Source: Cordilura impudica
Taxonomy: Eukaryota; Arthropoda; Insecta; Diptera; Scathophagidae
Length of the DNA: 64,000 nt
Reading direction: 5' to 3'
Assembly (NCBI GenBank): GCA_963682025.1
Contig: OY821518.1
Coordinates: 142,638,529-142,702,528 of the forward strand
Below the pieces are notes generated by a model, which saw only the letters and a list, made by a program, of their open reading frames with translations, was not told the origin of the DNA and ran no database searches. The position numbers and the translations under genes were made by a program. Shown here one piece after another: positions 33,641-45,371 of the stretch. Within the stretch, counting starts at the first letter, position 1, and every line of letters begins with the position of its first letter.

Positions 33641-34712
33641 ATGTGAGCAAATTCAAATGTGAGGTAATCAAAAAGTGCAAGTACGATTACATGCGAGAGA
33701 AACGAAGGTTTAAAGCTCACGGCCAACCTTTGTACAAAATTTAACATAGACACAATCTGACTAATTTGAAAAACAATTATTGCAATGATTATTTTCTGTT
33801 TTTACAAATATAAAAATAAAAAATCTCAATTTCGATCTCCATCATTTTAATAACTGAATTTGAAATTAATCAATATAAAGATAAAAATGTTTTTACTTTA
33901 AACTAGTTCGGTTTCAGCACAGGTATATTAATCTAACTTTTTACCAAATAAACTATCTTGCTTTTGTTACTGATGAGGGAATCTGTTTTGCAGAATATAG
34001 ATCAATTTTAAACTAGTGTGCCAAGGTTTTTGGCTTTATTTAAAGTAAAAACATTTGATCTTGAGCCCTCTTAATTTCTAACTTAATCAATTATTACAAT
34101 GTTTCATATAAGCAGTTATTATTTTTTAAAATTATATTTTTGGTGGTTTTGGTAAGATGCCATTAGTTTAAGTTTTCCAAGGTTCAATTATTTAAGAATA
34201 ATTTCGTTATTTATTATATTAGGATCGGCTATAAATTGTATATTATTGTAGTAGAAATTTATACGCCTTTTATATGATATTATTGATATTATTTTATATG
34301 ATAATATTCACAATATCAAATAGAAATTAGAAAGATAACTTAAATCAATAAAATACAACTTCCGTCCTATGACAAGCCCAATTTTAAAATAATTGGTAAT
34401 GATGCAGCTTTACGCCACATTCGTATCCCAAGAAAATATAATGTTGCACTTCTTAAGATAATATTTAGTCGATATGTGCCGAATTTCTAAAAAACTTTTG
34501 AAAATTTTGTAAAATGTTATAATTAAAGTTTTCGAAATTGCCTAAAATGTATTTTTTTTGCGTTTTTTCTTGAATAGGAGTATCCTATATTTGTATTTGC
34601 AAAGCACATAGTGACGTAAATCGTGACTCCAAAAAACTTAATATCGCCTATGATTAATGTAGGCGATTCAACGACGTTTGCCCGGCCGTCTGTTAGTAAA
34701 CCTGGTACGCAA

Positions 34713-36425
34713 AAGACACGCTCGTGGTAAATTAAATGACGCCTATGCAAATTACAGAACATACCTTGCAACAGCTGGACTGATTAAAAGACATGAAAAG
34801 TCAAAATCGAAAGTTACTACTGAACTGAACCTTGACCATGGTAAATATATATTTTTTTTAAACAACGTAGAAAAGCACATGTTAAACAAAATTTTTATTA
34901 TTCGTTAGATATTTGCGAAACTGAAAATGACGTAGAGGAAGCATTTCAATTATTGAGGACCGAAATATGTATCGATAAATGCGCAGATGAGTGGAAAAAA
35001 ACATTTACTATTCGTAAAGAAAAACTAAAAAGTCAAATATCCACAGCCGATTTTATTAAGGAGTTTCCAATACTAGAACAACCAGACGGATACCAGTTGG
35101 TAAATATGTCTTAGGGTGTACTGAAACACTTTTCTCTACCGACGCGTATTGAAGAGCTGAGTATGGAAAACAATACCCCGTTAAGGAATCCGAATTAGAG
35201 TGGAATGTGATCCGAGTAAAACGAAATTGTTGAATACTCAACTAAAACACATTTGCAAATATATATCTCAATAGTATTTTTTGTACTCAGCTCTTCAATA
35301 CGCGTAGATTCAGACCCCTACATTTAAATGTTTATTACCAAATGAAAACACAAATCAATAAAATGCTTTCACATTTCTTTATAAACTGAATTTTTAATAA
35401 AGAAACCCCTTACTTTGGAGATACCAGTAGCATTCGTCACAAAATTAAAGAACAAGTTAGAAAATGCTAGATCAGGTTCAATTAGAAACATATTTAACTT
35501 AATTCAAGTGGAACCAAATGGTAATTTATACAATCAATAATTATATAGTTTTTGACAATGTAGTGTTTTTAAAATGTAGATCTGATTTGATCTGGTTAAT
35601 ACTGGAAAATACTGAGAATATGTGTCTACTTACAGATCGCAATAAACCATTACTGGCATTAATGCTGCTGCCGTTTGTATTTCCATCTTCGACTAAAAAA
35701 GGTGTAAAACTGACCAGAGCAGAATGTGCTGATTCTTTCATTTGTCATTTCATTGTAAGTTACATTTTCAAGTAAAAATCATTTATATCTGTACACATAA
35801 GTATGATGTTTGTAAATATTTTTATATATTTTTCTCAATTTTTATGAAAAAAATATATCACTTTAAAGTCTCCACAAGCTTTATTACTGCTTCGGATTTG
35901 TTAGAGATCAAACATTTTTTTTAAATATTTTCCATAAAAATCGATTCTTTAAAACACAACCGAAATTTACTTTAAAAATAAAGTTGACATTAAAAATTGA
36001 GAAAAATATTAATACATACTCATCTGTAAACACATATAAACGATTTTTACTTGGTTGAATAATCTTAAGGTAGTTATATCTTCTGTATAAATTTAAAACA
36101 TTTTTGTTACTAGGATTTAAAAACAGCTGACACCGGGGTCCGGGATATGTTGAAAAAATCTACAGAACATCAGCCGATCATAATTTTTATTGCGGAGCCG
36201 GTTGCAGTTGTATGGGTCATCGTAGCCCACGTTAAGTATACATTTGAAGACATACGTTCTAGTTTTAAATGCGCAATTGCCGCTTATATCGCTCTCAATA
36301 TAAAATATCCCACTAATTCTGAAAGACCTTGGTTGTTCTTACAAAAGTATTTATTTAACATATCCACGCCCTATGATAAACACGTGGAAGACAGCCTTAA
36401 AACACTTGCTAATGACCTAATTTGA
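34713..36425 (+). CDS. First gene of a two-gene transposon-like unit, multi-exon, 5' truncated
   Basis: Exons deduced from phase-consistent GT-AG borders: about 34713-34850, 34909-35099, 35421-35520, 35549-35754 and 36114-36425. They read ...LNDAYANYRTYLATAGLI | DICETENDVEEAFQLLRTEI...PDGYQL | IPVAFVTKLKNKLE... | FDNVVFLKCRSDLIWLILEN... | DLKTADTGVRDMLKKS...KYTFEDIRSSFKCAIAAY...LKTLANDLI. The pattern (PxGYQL, then KYTF...ALNIKYP before the stop) matches an accessory protein I remember from arthropod elements that also carry a TNP2-like gene; the function is unknown. The 28-bp gap between the third and fourth exons is too short for a normal intron, so the gene may be damaged there. Its 5' end coincides with the inner breakpoint of the inverted arm, so exon 1 is probably cut. 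Confidence 0.6.
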
Positions 36426-36457
36426 TTACATATTTTAAAGCCTTTTAGTTTAAAACA

Positions 36458-38888
36458 ATGGATTTTGTTTGTTTCCATTGTGACAAAAAATATGAGTTGG
36501 ACAAATTTATTACACATTTACAAAGCGTAAAAACAATAAGATACACATGCTCTAAATGTGATCGCGTTTTCGATTATATATATTATTTTAAAAAACATCT
36601 TCAAAGCCATATCACTCCGAATTCCAAAAATTTTGTTTCTGAAGTTCAGAGCTGCTCCGAAACTAATCCTGATATTGAGGATTTGCCTCAGTGCGAAACA
36701 AATCCTCAATATCATGATATGCCTCAAAGAAGCTCTGAAATAAGTTGTTCTAACCCTGAATTGTCAGTAGTTAATACTCCAGCTCACATTAATTCTTACG
36801 TTGTAGATGTTACAAAATTAATGCTTAAATATTATTGTAAGGGAACCATTCCCCGAAAATACTCAATGGAATGTATAAAAAAATTTTCTAATTTTATTAA
36901 AAAATTTATTTACGATCATTTAAGCGAATCAAATAGTTCAGAGTACCAAATAATTCGACAAATTTTAAAATTTGATATTCCCAACACCGAGTATAAATTT
37001 ATTAAAAATCTCAAACAATTCGATTGCTTTTTTCAATGTAAAACTGTTATAGTACATAAATCTATAGAGCCAACAATGACGGCATTAAATAAAATCCGTC
37101 TCCAAAAAGTGACACATATTTTGCAAATTTTTCCATTATTAGATTTCTTCTCAAAGCTATTTTCTTGTACCGAATTCGTTAATGATATAATCAATTACAT
37201 AATCGAAACTGGGACCAAAAGGCCAGATTATATTGATATGTTGACTCAATCGCCTTTTTTTATAAATATAGTAAAAAATTTAAATAGAGATGATAATACT
37301 TTATATTTACCTCTTCTAGTATTTTTTGACGATTTTGAGGTTAATAATCCTCTCGGTTCAAGAGCAAGTATTCACAAACTTGGTGGCGTTTATGCTAAAA
37401 TACTTCCCCTGCCACCAAAATATCAAGCAAAGCTAAATTTCATATTTTTGGGAATGCTTTTTTATACAGAAGACCGAAAAATTTTTAAGAATGAAAGAAT
37501 TTTTTCTCCATTTATTTCGCACTTAAATTCTTTAAGTAAACATTCATTTCATATTTCTAATGCAAAATACAAGAAAATAGTTTTGATACCTTGTCTAGTT
37601 GTTGGTGACAACTTAGGAATAAATTCAGCTCTTGGGTTTGTAGAATGTTTTCTTGCGAATTACTGCTGTCGTTTCTGTAATATGCATAGGAAAGATTTGA
37701 TAAAAGCATGCAAATTGGAAGATGATGTACCTCTATTAGATTATAATTTCTACACAGACTGTATAAAAAATAAGAAATTTTTAATTGATTCAAGTGTCAA
37801 AGAGAATTCTGTGTGGAACAATTTAAATAATTTTCATGTAACATCAAATTTATCTGTAGATATAATGCACGACCTTCTAGAAGGTGTCTGTCATTACATG
37901 TTTTTATTATTAGATATATTTATCAACCGATGCCAATATTTTACTCTTGAAGAGCTTAATTCTAGGATGCTGTATTTTTCATATGAATTGTCGGACAGCA
38001 ATAAGCCACCTCTACTGAACTCCGATCAGTTAACTAAAAAAAAAATTTAAAATGAGTGCTATTGAGATGCTTACTTTTGTAAAATCTTTTGCGTTACTAA
38101 TTGGGGATAAAGTTCCACCAAATTGTAAAGAATGGGAACTATATTTACACCTTAGAGAAATAGTTGACTGTTGTTTTCTGCAAAGTGTACATAAAGAGCT
38201 TCACACGTATTTGAAATATTTAATAGAGAACCACAATCAACTATATTTAGATATCTCCAAAAAACATTTGAAACCTAAATTCCACATTATTCTTCATTAT
38301 CCATATATAATGTCCCAAATTGGATCATTAAAAAATATTTCGTCTCTTAGATTCGAAGCTTTTCATCAAAATTTCAAAAATATTTCAAGTTCCACAAATT
38401 GTAAAAAAAATATAATTCAAACTTTAACAGTTAAATATTCGATTCAAATGTCCAATCTCATTTTAAATTTCGATTCAATTACAGACAGTACCATTACTCA
38501 TGGAAAGCTATCTAAAGTTAGCAATGAAATATTGACACTATATAATGTAAAAGCATTGAAACCCGTAGAAAGGGTAAGCTTTGTCAAATTTCCTGAACTT
38601 TTATTAAAAACAGGCTCTTTTGTATACTTTTCCGAAAATGAAGTTGCGTTTGTTGATTTTATTATAAAATATGAAAACAAATTGTTTGCATTAATTTCAA
38701 TATATAGTATAATCTCTTTCGATTCTCATTTTTATATGTATATTCTTGAAAAACAATATAACTATTCAGCAGTTCCTTTAGACTCGCTAAATGTGTCTTT
38801 TGTGTGTAAAGGGCATATTATAAGAAATAACATTGCAGCTATTAATATTAATAAAATTCAATATGAATCAATGATTCATGAGATGTAG
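36458..38888 (+). pseudogene. Zinc-finger/TNP2-like (CACTA-related) transposase, 809 aa with one frameshift
   Basis: Frame 1 (36458-38050) starts MDFVCFHCDKKYELDKFITH with two C2H2 fingers (C5/C8/H20; C31/C34/H47/H51). The core has VVGDNLGINSALGF (D384), NYCCRFC, and VDIMHDLLEGVCHYM (D468, D472, E475). The DxMHDLLEG box recalls the TNP2/Transposase_21 proteins of CACTA elements. Frame 2 (38052-38888) continues with KFHIILHYP and LRFEAFHQNFK, typical of the same family's C-terminus, and stops at TAG 38886. The frames meet in a run of ten A (38036-38045); a one-base change there would rejoin them. It starts 32 bp after the preceding gene's stop, same strand. Alternative: a host gene domesticated from such an element. 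Confidence 0.7.
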
Positions 38889-39375
38889 GGCAATGTTTTG
38901 TATGTATTCTAAATAAAATTAAAAATATGTATAACAAATTTATATTCTTTAAACAAAATCTTTGTATTAATTTTAATATAATATTTTATTATTTCTTATA
39001 TAGAAATCTTGAAAAACAGTATTTATACCGCAGTTTTGTAAAATATGTATGTAAAAAACATATATACAATTAAAAAAAATTAATATGAAACAATGATTCA
39101 TAATATATAAGACAATGTTCCTTATATTCTCAATATAATTACAAATATGTATAACAAATTTATATTCTTTAAAAAAAAATTATTCATTTCAATATCATTC
39201 GATTGTAATTTTTACATGTATCAAAAAATGAATTCACAGTTCCTTTAGATTTCTTAAGTTTCATTTCATATGTACGAATTAAAATATATACTTAAAATAA
39301 AACGAATTGCATGTTTGAAATCATAAAACATTATTTATCCGTTTCAATCCCTGATAGACGCTTTTTGTAAAAGTA
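38889..39375. other. AT-rich 3' flank with a direct repeat
   Basis: AAATATGTATAACAAATTTATATTC occurs twice in pieces (about 38925 and 39143), so part of the 3' end of the transposase gene flank is duplicated and degenerate. No gene. Confidence 0.5.
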
Positions 39376-39985
39376 AAAATCTTTTATAATAAACGTTTAT
39401 TTCGTTTACAATAAAGGATTATTTCGTTTACAATAAACGTTTATTTCATTTAGTTCAATTGATTATTTCGTTTACGATAAACGAATATTTCGTTTTAAAT
39501 AAACGAATACTTCGTTTATATTAAACGAAATCTTCTTTTATTGTAAAAGAAATAATCGTTTATCGTAAACGAAATAATCAATTGAACTAAATGAAATAAA
39601 CGTTTATTGTAAACGAAATAATCCTTTATTGTAAACGAAATAATCTTTTATTGTAAACGAAATAATCTTTTATTGTAAACGAAATAATCGTTTATTGTAA
39701 ACGAAATAATTGTTTATTGTAAACGAAATAATCAATTGAACTAATTGAATCAACGTTTATTGTAAACGAAATAATCGTTTCTTGTAAACGAAATAATCTT
39801 TTATTGTAAACGAAATAATCCTTTATTGTAAACGAAATAATCGTTTATTGTAAACGAAATAATCGTTTGATGTAAGCGGGTTTTTTCATTTGCGACAAAT
39901 TAAAAGTTCGTTTGTCGTAAACGACGGTAGCAAACGATTTCCCGTTTGGCAACAAAATCGTTTACGACAAAAGAATTTTTTTTTT
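39376..39985. repeat. Foldback-like palindromic minisatellite
   Basis: A 22-bp unit, CGTTTATTGTAAACGAAATAAT, is repeated about 15 times from 39540 to 39870, and in the opposite orientation (ATTATTTCGTTTACAATAAACG type) from about 39390 to 39530. About 100 bp on each side of a centre near 39518 are perfect inverted repeats, including the distinctive TCAATTGAACTAAATGAAAT. Inverted arms built of tandem short units are the structure of foldback elements. No ORF. Confidence 0.88.
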
Positions 39986-40504
39986 GCGTGTACTTTCGAA
40001 CAAAGCGACTTGTTCATCTTCAGCATCCTTCTGCCTATTACTTCAACTCATGCTTAATCAACTATTTAACTCAACAAACAACAATAAATGAACAATAAAT
40101 GACTAATTATTACAATACAGATCAACAATACATAACAATAACATACAACACATGAGGTACACTGCATTTGTGTAATCTGTTAAGATTTCACATGCCATTA
40201 CAGTTCCATCTAGAGGACAATGGCAAAAACAAAGAGCTGTTTACATTACAAGACTTGTAATTGATCTGGCTATGTTAATGTAGAGAAAGCTAAAAAATTG
40301 GAAAAGCTCAGCTTGTTCGTACAAACTCTCGTATATAAAAAAGAAAAAACATTTCTCATGTTCTTTTCTTTCAAATGTTGAGTTAAATAGTTGATTAAGC
40401 ATGAGTTGAAGTAATAGGCAGAAGGATGCTGAAGATGAACAAGTCGCTTTGTTCGAAGGTAGCTACTCCATCTAGCGCTGTCTCCATTTTTCATAATTTA
40501 AATT
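39986..40504. repeat. Fragments of the palindromic element of the arms
   Basis: 40013-40080 and 40345-40490 contain two inverted copies of CTTGTTCATCTTCAGCATCC...TTGATTAAGCATGAGTTG, as at 29925-30250, separated by unique sequence (40085-40340). It appears to be a diverged member split by an insertion or rearrangement. Confidence 0.6.
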
Positions 40505-41022
40505 TTTTTATATGAAATTTTATAGGAGTATCTTTACATTTTCGTATGTCATTTCTCACTTATTGGGTCTAGTGGCTCCAAATTCAATGCTAAAATACTT
40601 CATATTACAGTATAATTTTTTCAACAGACAGACAGACGGATATTCCCTCATCGATTTCTCCTTTCATAAGGATCAAGAATATATCTGTGGTCACAAACGA
40701 TAACTGCCTAAGTCGACTTAAGAACGATTTGAGTATGCTATCATGTTCTACTAAAAGCGCTTTATATTTCCGTGAAATCCCCATTTCTCTAACACTGTTT
40801 ACTAAAAAGTTATTAATGAAAACATACTGACCTAAGTCGTAATGAAGCCCCATTGCATTTACAAAAAAGTTATTTTTCTCGAAGCATGATTTTCGACTTA
40901 GGCGGTTAATGCTTGTAACCACAGATATATACATAGTATATGGGGTGTACGGAATTTATTGTAATGAGCTACAATTGGATTGACAAACTGACTGATAACC
41001 TGCACAGTGATGTGGAGGGTAT
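40505..41022 (+). repeat. Dispersed repeat family B with MITE insertion
   Basis: Family B sequence at 40505-40684 and 40925-41022 is interrupted by the MITE at 40685-40924. The uninterrupted sister is 26690-27010. Its 3' end (GATGTGGAGGGTATAATA) abuts the reverse copy of family A. Confidence 0.75.
40685..40924. mobile_element. 240-bp MITE (hAT-like), copy 2
   Basis: Ends CTGTGGTCACAAACGATAAC and, inverted, CTGTGGTTACAAGCATTAAC. ATATAT is present on both sides. The empty site in family B (GGATCAAGAATATA at 26908) confirms insertion. Same element as 18417-18663 in opposite orientation. Confidence 0.88.
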
Positions 41023-41026
41023 AATA

Positions 41027-41900
41027 ATCTAACCCATAAAAATAAAGTTTTTATTAAAACTCTTTCTTTCCTTATGCATATGAGTTTTGAATCTCTCCGT
41101 GACTGTGCGTGATTTTGCGTGACTATTTTAAAGTTAATCTTTGGTCACAACAAGTTTATGGATCAAGTTTCAGATTGATTGGGTGAGGGGAAATCGGGTT
41201 TAAATCACTCCGTGACTGGGTGTTACAATGCGTGACTATCTTTAAGTTAATATTTGGTGACAACAAGTCTGTGAACCAAGTTTCAGATTGATTGGATGCC
41301 GGGAAATTGGATTTAAATCACTCCGTGACTGTGCGTGACTATACGTGACTATCTTTAAGTTAATATTTGGTGACAAAAAATCTGTGGACCAAGTTTCAGA
41401 TTGATTGGAAGAGGGGAAATGGGGCTTAAATCACTCCGTGGCTGTGCTTGACTATGCGTGAATTAATCTTTGGCCGCAACAAGTCTATGGACAAAGTTTC
41501 AGATCGATCGGATGAGAGGAAATGGGGTTTAAGTCACTATGTGACTGTGGTTACTCTGCGTGACTGTGTGTGACTATCTTAGAATTAATCTTTGGCCACA
41601 ACAAGTCTATGGACAAAATTTCAGATCGATCGGATTAGGGGAAGTGATGTTTTTTAATCTCTCCGTGTCTGTTCGTGACTGTGCATGACTGTGCATGACT
41701 ATTTCAAAGTTAATTCTTTTTCACAACAAGTCTATCGACCAAGTTTCAGATCGATCGGATAAGGGGAAAGGGGTTTTAAATCACTCCGTAACTGTGCGTA
41801 ACTATGTGTGACTACCCCAAAATTAATCTATAGTCACAACAAGGCTATCGGCCAAGTTTCAGACAGAGAGTATGAGTTAAAAGAAAGAATTTAAAAATAG
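41027..41900 (-). mobile_element. Family A TIR element, copy 3 (reverse)
   Basis: Begins AATCTAACCCATAAAAA...TTAAAACTCTTTCTTTCC and ends GAGTTAAAAGAAAGAATTTAAA. It holds about seven internal units of ~100-110 bp with CCAAGTTTCAGATCGATCGG and TCACTCCGTGACTG, more than the other two copies. Non-coding. Confidence 0.78.
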
Positions 41901-43242
41901 TGATGTATATAAAGTTTAACCAAACCGCCTGTTCAATTATTTTCAAAATCAAAAATTACAAAAGCTATTCCAAAAGTTTTTATTTCCATTATATTGTTAT
42001 TTCTAAGCTTTATAAGGTTAATAAACATTTTTATGAAAATTTGGCGAAGAATAAGACCATCTAGCGGTGTCGTTACTAGTTCTCTTACATTAGAAAATAT
42101 ATACATGATATCAAACCGAACAATAAATCTAATTATTTATAATAAAGATCATAAAGAGCATAAGCCCAACAATTTGCATTACATAAAACCATTTTCAAAA
42201 ATAAAAAATTAAAAATTCACAAGTTATCTATAAAATAATTCTGTAAACCGATTATAATATTCTTACTTGTTCGATTTGTTTTTAATCGCAATTTTTGATC
42301 GACAGAGTTGGATTTGATTTTGAATTTTTTTTTTGTTAGTTGGAGCGGTTTGCGCTATTGTTAATAATATGCTTGTATGTTATTTCTGATTAAATGTAAA
42401 AAAAATATATATTTTTTTAAAAAACTAAATTTAAAAAAAACTAAGCAATGTTTTTGTTTTTTTCATAGATTTAAGTCAATATCGAAAATCAGAGAGTTTA
42501 CAGAGTTTATTTTCAGACTACTGATTAGTGGGTATAACGTTCACATATACACCGAATTTTATCAATATATATCTATTTGATAATCTGGATCGTACGACAA
42601 TTTTCGTCAGTCTGATAGTGGTTATTTGTATGAGGGCTAGGAACATGCACCGAATTTCACCAATTTCAAAACAGCTGTATAAGCTTATATTCCAAATTTC
42701 TTTAAAATATATTCATATTTGCTGTTTTACTATCCACAGATAGTTAAAAACAAAACGAATTTTACGATAAGATAAAAAAAAAGTACTGGTCATTGCACAT
42801 CCTACAGTGTGTCTGTATCGATTGTCAGACATTTTCTAGAAATACTTAACTTTATTTCGGCAAATGTAAGTTGGATTCTTAGACATTCAATGATTGAATA
42901 AGTAATAAAAAAGTATTCCCGTCTTACAGAAATCTTTTTAAAAAAAATTTTTTTTCACCGCTTACATTAAAGGCAAACTTTAGCTTTCGAAAAGCCACAG
43001 GCATCGAAATCAATGTTGGCTTGTGTAATATGTTGCTGTTTTTTTTTTTCCTATCTCATGACAAAACTATTTTGTATTAAATTATTCTAATATATAGTGT
43101 ATTTGTTGATGAATCTGAGAGCTTTTATTTTACATTGTAATTATAAAATAATTACAACCACTCTCTGTTAACGAATTCAGTTGATACAATCGATTTGTTC
43201 TCTTTTTATAAACAAACTTTTAAAGTAGCGTACTCTTACTGA
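41901..43242. other. 1.3 kb without gene upstream of central UGT
   Basis: Contains scraps of the palindromic element (42040-42130) and of family C (about 42480-42740, GCACCGAATTTCACCAATTTC). The rest is AT-rich with no supported feature. Confidence 0.5.
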
Positions 43243-43356
43243 TAAATATTTAATGCACGTATTACTTACGGCGCGCCGCGGCGTCAATTTAACAGCCACA
43301 GTCGTTAAAATAATCAGTATAATATGAGAATTTATAAAGGCAACAACGACGCAATA
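43243..43356 (+). promoter_or_regulatory. Proximal promoter region of central UGT
   Basis: Starts with GATAAATATTTAATGCACGT, shared with the UGT copies in the arms. A 15-bp GC block, CGGCGCGCCGCGGCG (43269-43283), stands out in this AT-rich region. TCAGTATAA at about 43315 resembles an insect initiator. The longer frame starting at the ATG at 43324 is probably not used, because the paralogue's start aligns with 43357. Confidence 0.45.
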
Positions 43357-44302
43357 ATGAATCGTGAAAAAATATCGTATTTAAGTGCTTTTGTGATCAT
43401 GTGCTTGTCATGGCAAATATCACAAGTAAATGGAGCCAATATTTTGGGTCTCTTTACCAGTCACAGCCCCTCACACTTAATTGTTCACATGTCAATAGTT
43501 AAAGTTTTAGCTGAACAGGGACACAATGTAACCATAGTGGCATCTCAAGTTCCCAAAGTAACACATAAAAATATCAATATGATTATAATACCACCCAGCG
43601 AAGAACAAGATAACATTTTTAAAAAGGAAGTTGCTGGTATGGCCTTGAAGAAAAATAATATCTTTACCACAATACAAAACTTTTTTGGCTCCTTGAAAAT
43701 ATTAATCGATTTACAAGCGGACATGTTGCATGATAAACGGTTTACGGTTCTATACGATAACCCAGATACTAAATTTGATTTAGTCATACAAGGGTTTTTC
43801 ATGAATACTTTCCAACTGGGGGTAGCTGCCAAATTTCGAGCACCTCTTGTAGTTAGTTGGACTTCGGCTCCAATGTTATTTAGTGATGTTATGGTAGGTA
43901 ATCCAAGTGAAACTTCATATGTACCCGATATGAACATGTCCATTCGAGTGGGCGAAAAAATGAACTTTATCGAACGCCTTCAGAATTATTTTTCGAGTGT
44001 ATTCTTTAGAATTATAAAATCTTTAATTGATATCCGTATGAGAAGTTATTACAAGTAAGTTTGTTATTCTATATATATGAATATAATTTAGTCTATTTCT
44101 GTTGCTTCTTAATACCACTAAAATTTATAGAGAGCTCTTTCCTGATGACGGCTCATTCCCCTCTCTGAGAGATATGGAAAGGAATGTTTCAATAGTATTT
44201 TGCAACAGTCACTTCACCGAAGGACCTGTTAGACCCAATGTTCCTGCTGTTATAGAAATTGGTGGTATCCAAGTAAAGGATACACCTGATCCTTTGCCAG
44301 AG
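43357..44302 (+). CDS. UDP-glycosyltransferase, exons 1-2 (central, diverged copy), 3' part absent
   Basis: Exon 1 is 43357-44054 and exon 2 is 44131-44302; the 76-bp intron is GTAAGT...TATAG. The start at MNREKISYLS aligns with MSSDKVTFIS of the arm copies; an in-frame ATG 33 bp upstream is less likely. It has a signal peptide ending VNGA, ILGLFTSHSPSH with the catalytic His, then NSHF, RPNVPAVIEIGGI and LPE before the donor GTTAGT. It is roughly 70% identical to the arm copies by eye, with the same exon lengths and phases, so it is an older tandem paralogue. As in the arms, the exons for the UDP-sugar-binding half and membrane anchor are not found downstream; repeat families C fill 44560-46125. 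Expression and function are therefore uncertain. Confidence 0.9.
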
Positions 44303-44439
44303 GTTAGTATTATCTATATAGTTATCATTGATTCCCACATGTGTAATTTTATGTTATTCATTTTTACACTGAACGTGTTTACTATGTATATATTATTAAA
44401 TTCAATAAAAAAAAACTAGTAAGATTGTAATTCGGTTGT

Positions 44440-45050
44440 GCCGAATCTTTGATACTCTCCACCTGGGTTTTATGCTTACATTAGTATATGGACTTTTTGC
44501 ACTATATGTCGGATGGACAGTTGAACAGACGCACATCGCTATATCGTTAAAAACGGAATAAAAATGTACCGATCCTGACCATATTTGGGGTGAACACTTA
44601 TTTTTTGCAAAAACATATAGAAACCAAATTTGACAAAAATCTGTGCAGCTTTATTTAGGACTATGACTAAGAATTGTTATTATTATTTTTGGACAACTAA
44701 TTAATGGATGCAATAAACACACACAAACAAAATTTAACCGGGATCTATATGATAATTTAGATCTTATGATGGCAATTTAAGACGATCTCATAGGGGACAT
44801 TTGTATGTGGAATACGTCTCAACATACACCGATTTTCACCAAGTTCAATGGCGTCATAAAGCCGATGAAAGCTTATATACCAAATTTCATGAAAATATAT
44901 TCATGTTTGCAACTTGTAGTTCGATTAAAACAAAGGTTTACGAACAGACATAATAAAAAATGTATCTAGGTCAAATATTTTTGGTAGTTACAAACATTAG
45001 CATAAACTCATTATACCCTGACCACATAGTGGTATGGGGTATAAAAATTG
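44440..45050 (-). repeat. Dispersed repeats: TTCGGC palindrome family and reverse family C
   Basis: 44425-44470 has AATTCGGTTGTGCCGAAT followed by CTTTGATACTCTCCACC, a family also at 29038 and 47280 (ATTCGGCTGTGCCGAAT). From 44560 it is a reverse copy of family C, ending TAGTGGTATGGGGTAT at about 45045. Confidence 0.75.
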
Positions 45051-45371
45051 TGTAAAAGCTATTCGCTATTTACTGACTGAGATATTTATTTGATAGGATC
45101 AAGGATTAGTTATTATTAAAGCTATTTAGTTGATATGACTCATATATTTAAAGAATATCGAATTCGCAATAATTGAATATATATGTATATGTATATAAAT
45201 TAATGTTTTACACTTTTCAGAAATTAAAAAAAAAAAACAAGCTCTTAATCATTTGTTTAACAACTGGTAAAGGGATTTTTTGAACCATTTAATTTCGATA
45301 CATAACTACTATTATTTCAAGAAAAACATTTATTTTTATATATACAGGAGATTTTTTTGTTTGAAGAACAT

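Larger units (their letters stand above)
29925..34712. repeat. Left arm of giant inverted duplication
   Basis: Reverse complement of 54354-59583. Over 31067-34712 the pairing is collinear to the base (position x pairs with 89066 minus x), and all open frames in it are identical in the two arms. Distal of about 31,060 the arms show single-base shifts, substitutions and a 0.4-kb insertion in the right arm. The inner breakpoint is at TGGTACGCAAA (34712). Confidence 0.97.

Noticed and set aside
33397..33753. Overlapping 115- and 62-codon ORFs, mirrored at 55313-55669
   Set aside because: They lie in dispersed repeat family C; the conservation comes only from the inverted duplication.
39376..39985. 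CRISPR-like regular repeats
   Set aside because: Units are contiguous, palindromic and without unique spacers, and the DNA is eukaryotic; a foldback-type minisatellite fits.
43324..43356. Upstream ATG as start of the central UGT
   Set aside because: The extra 11 residues precede a normal signal peptide and have no counterpart in the arm copies.
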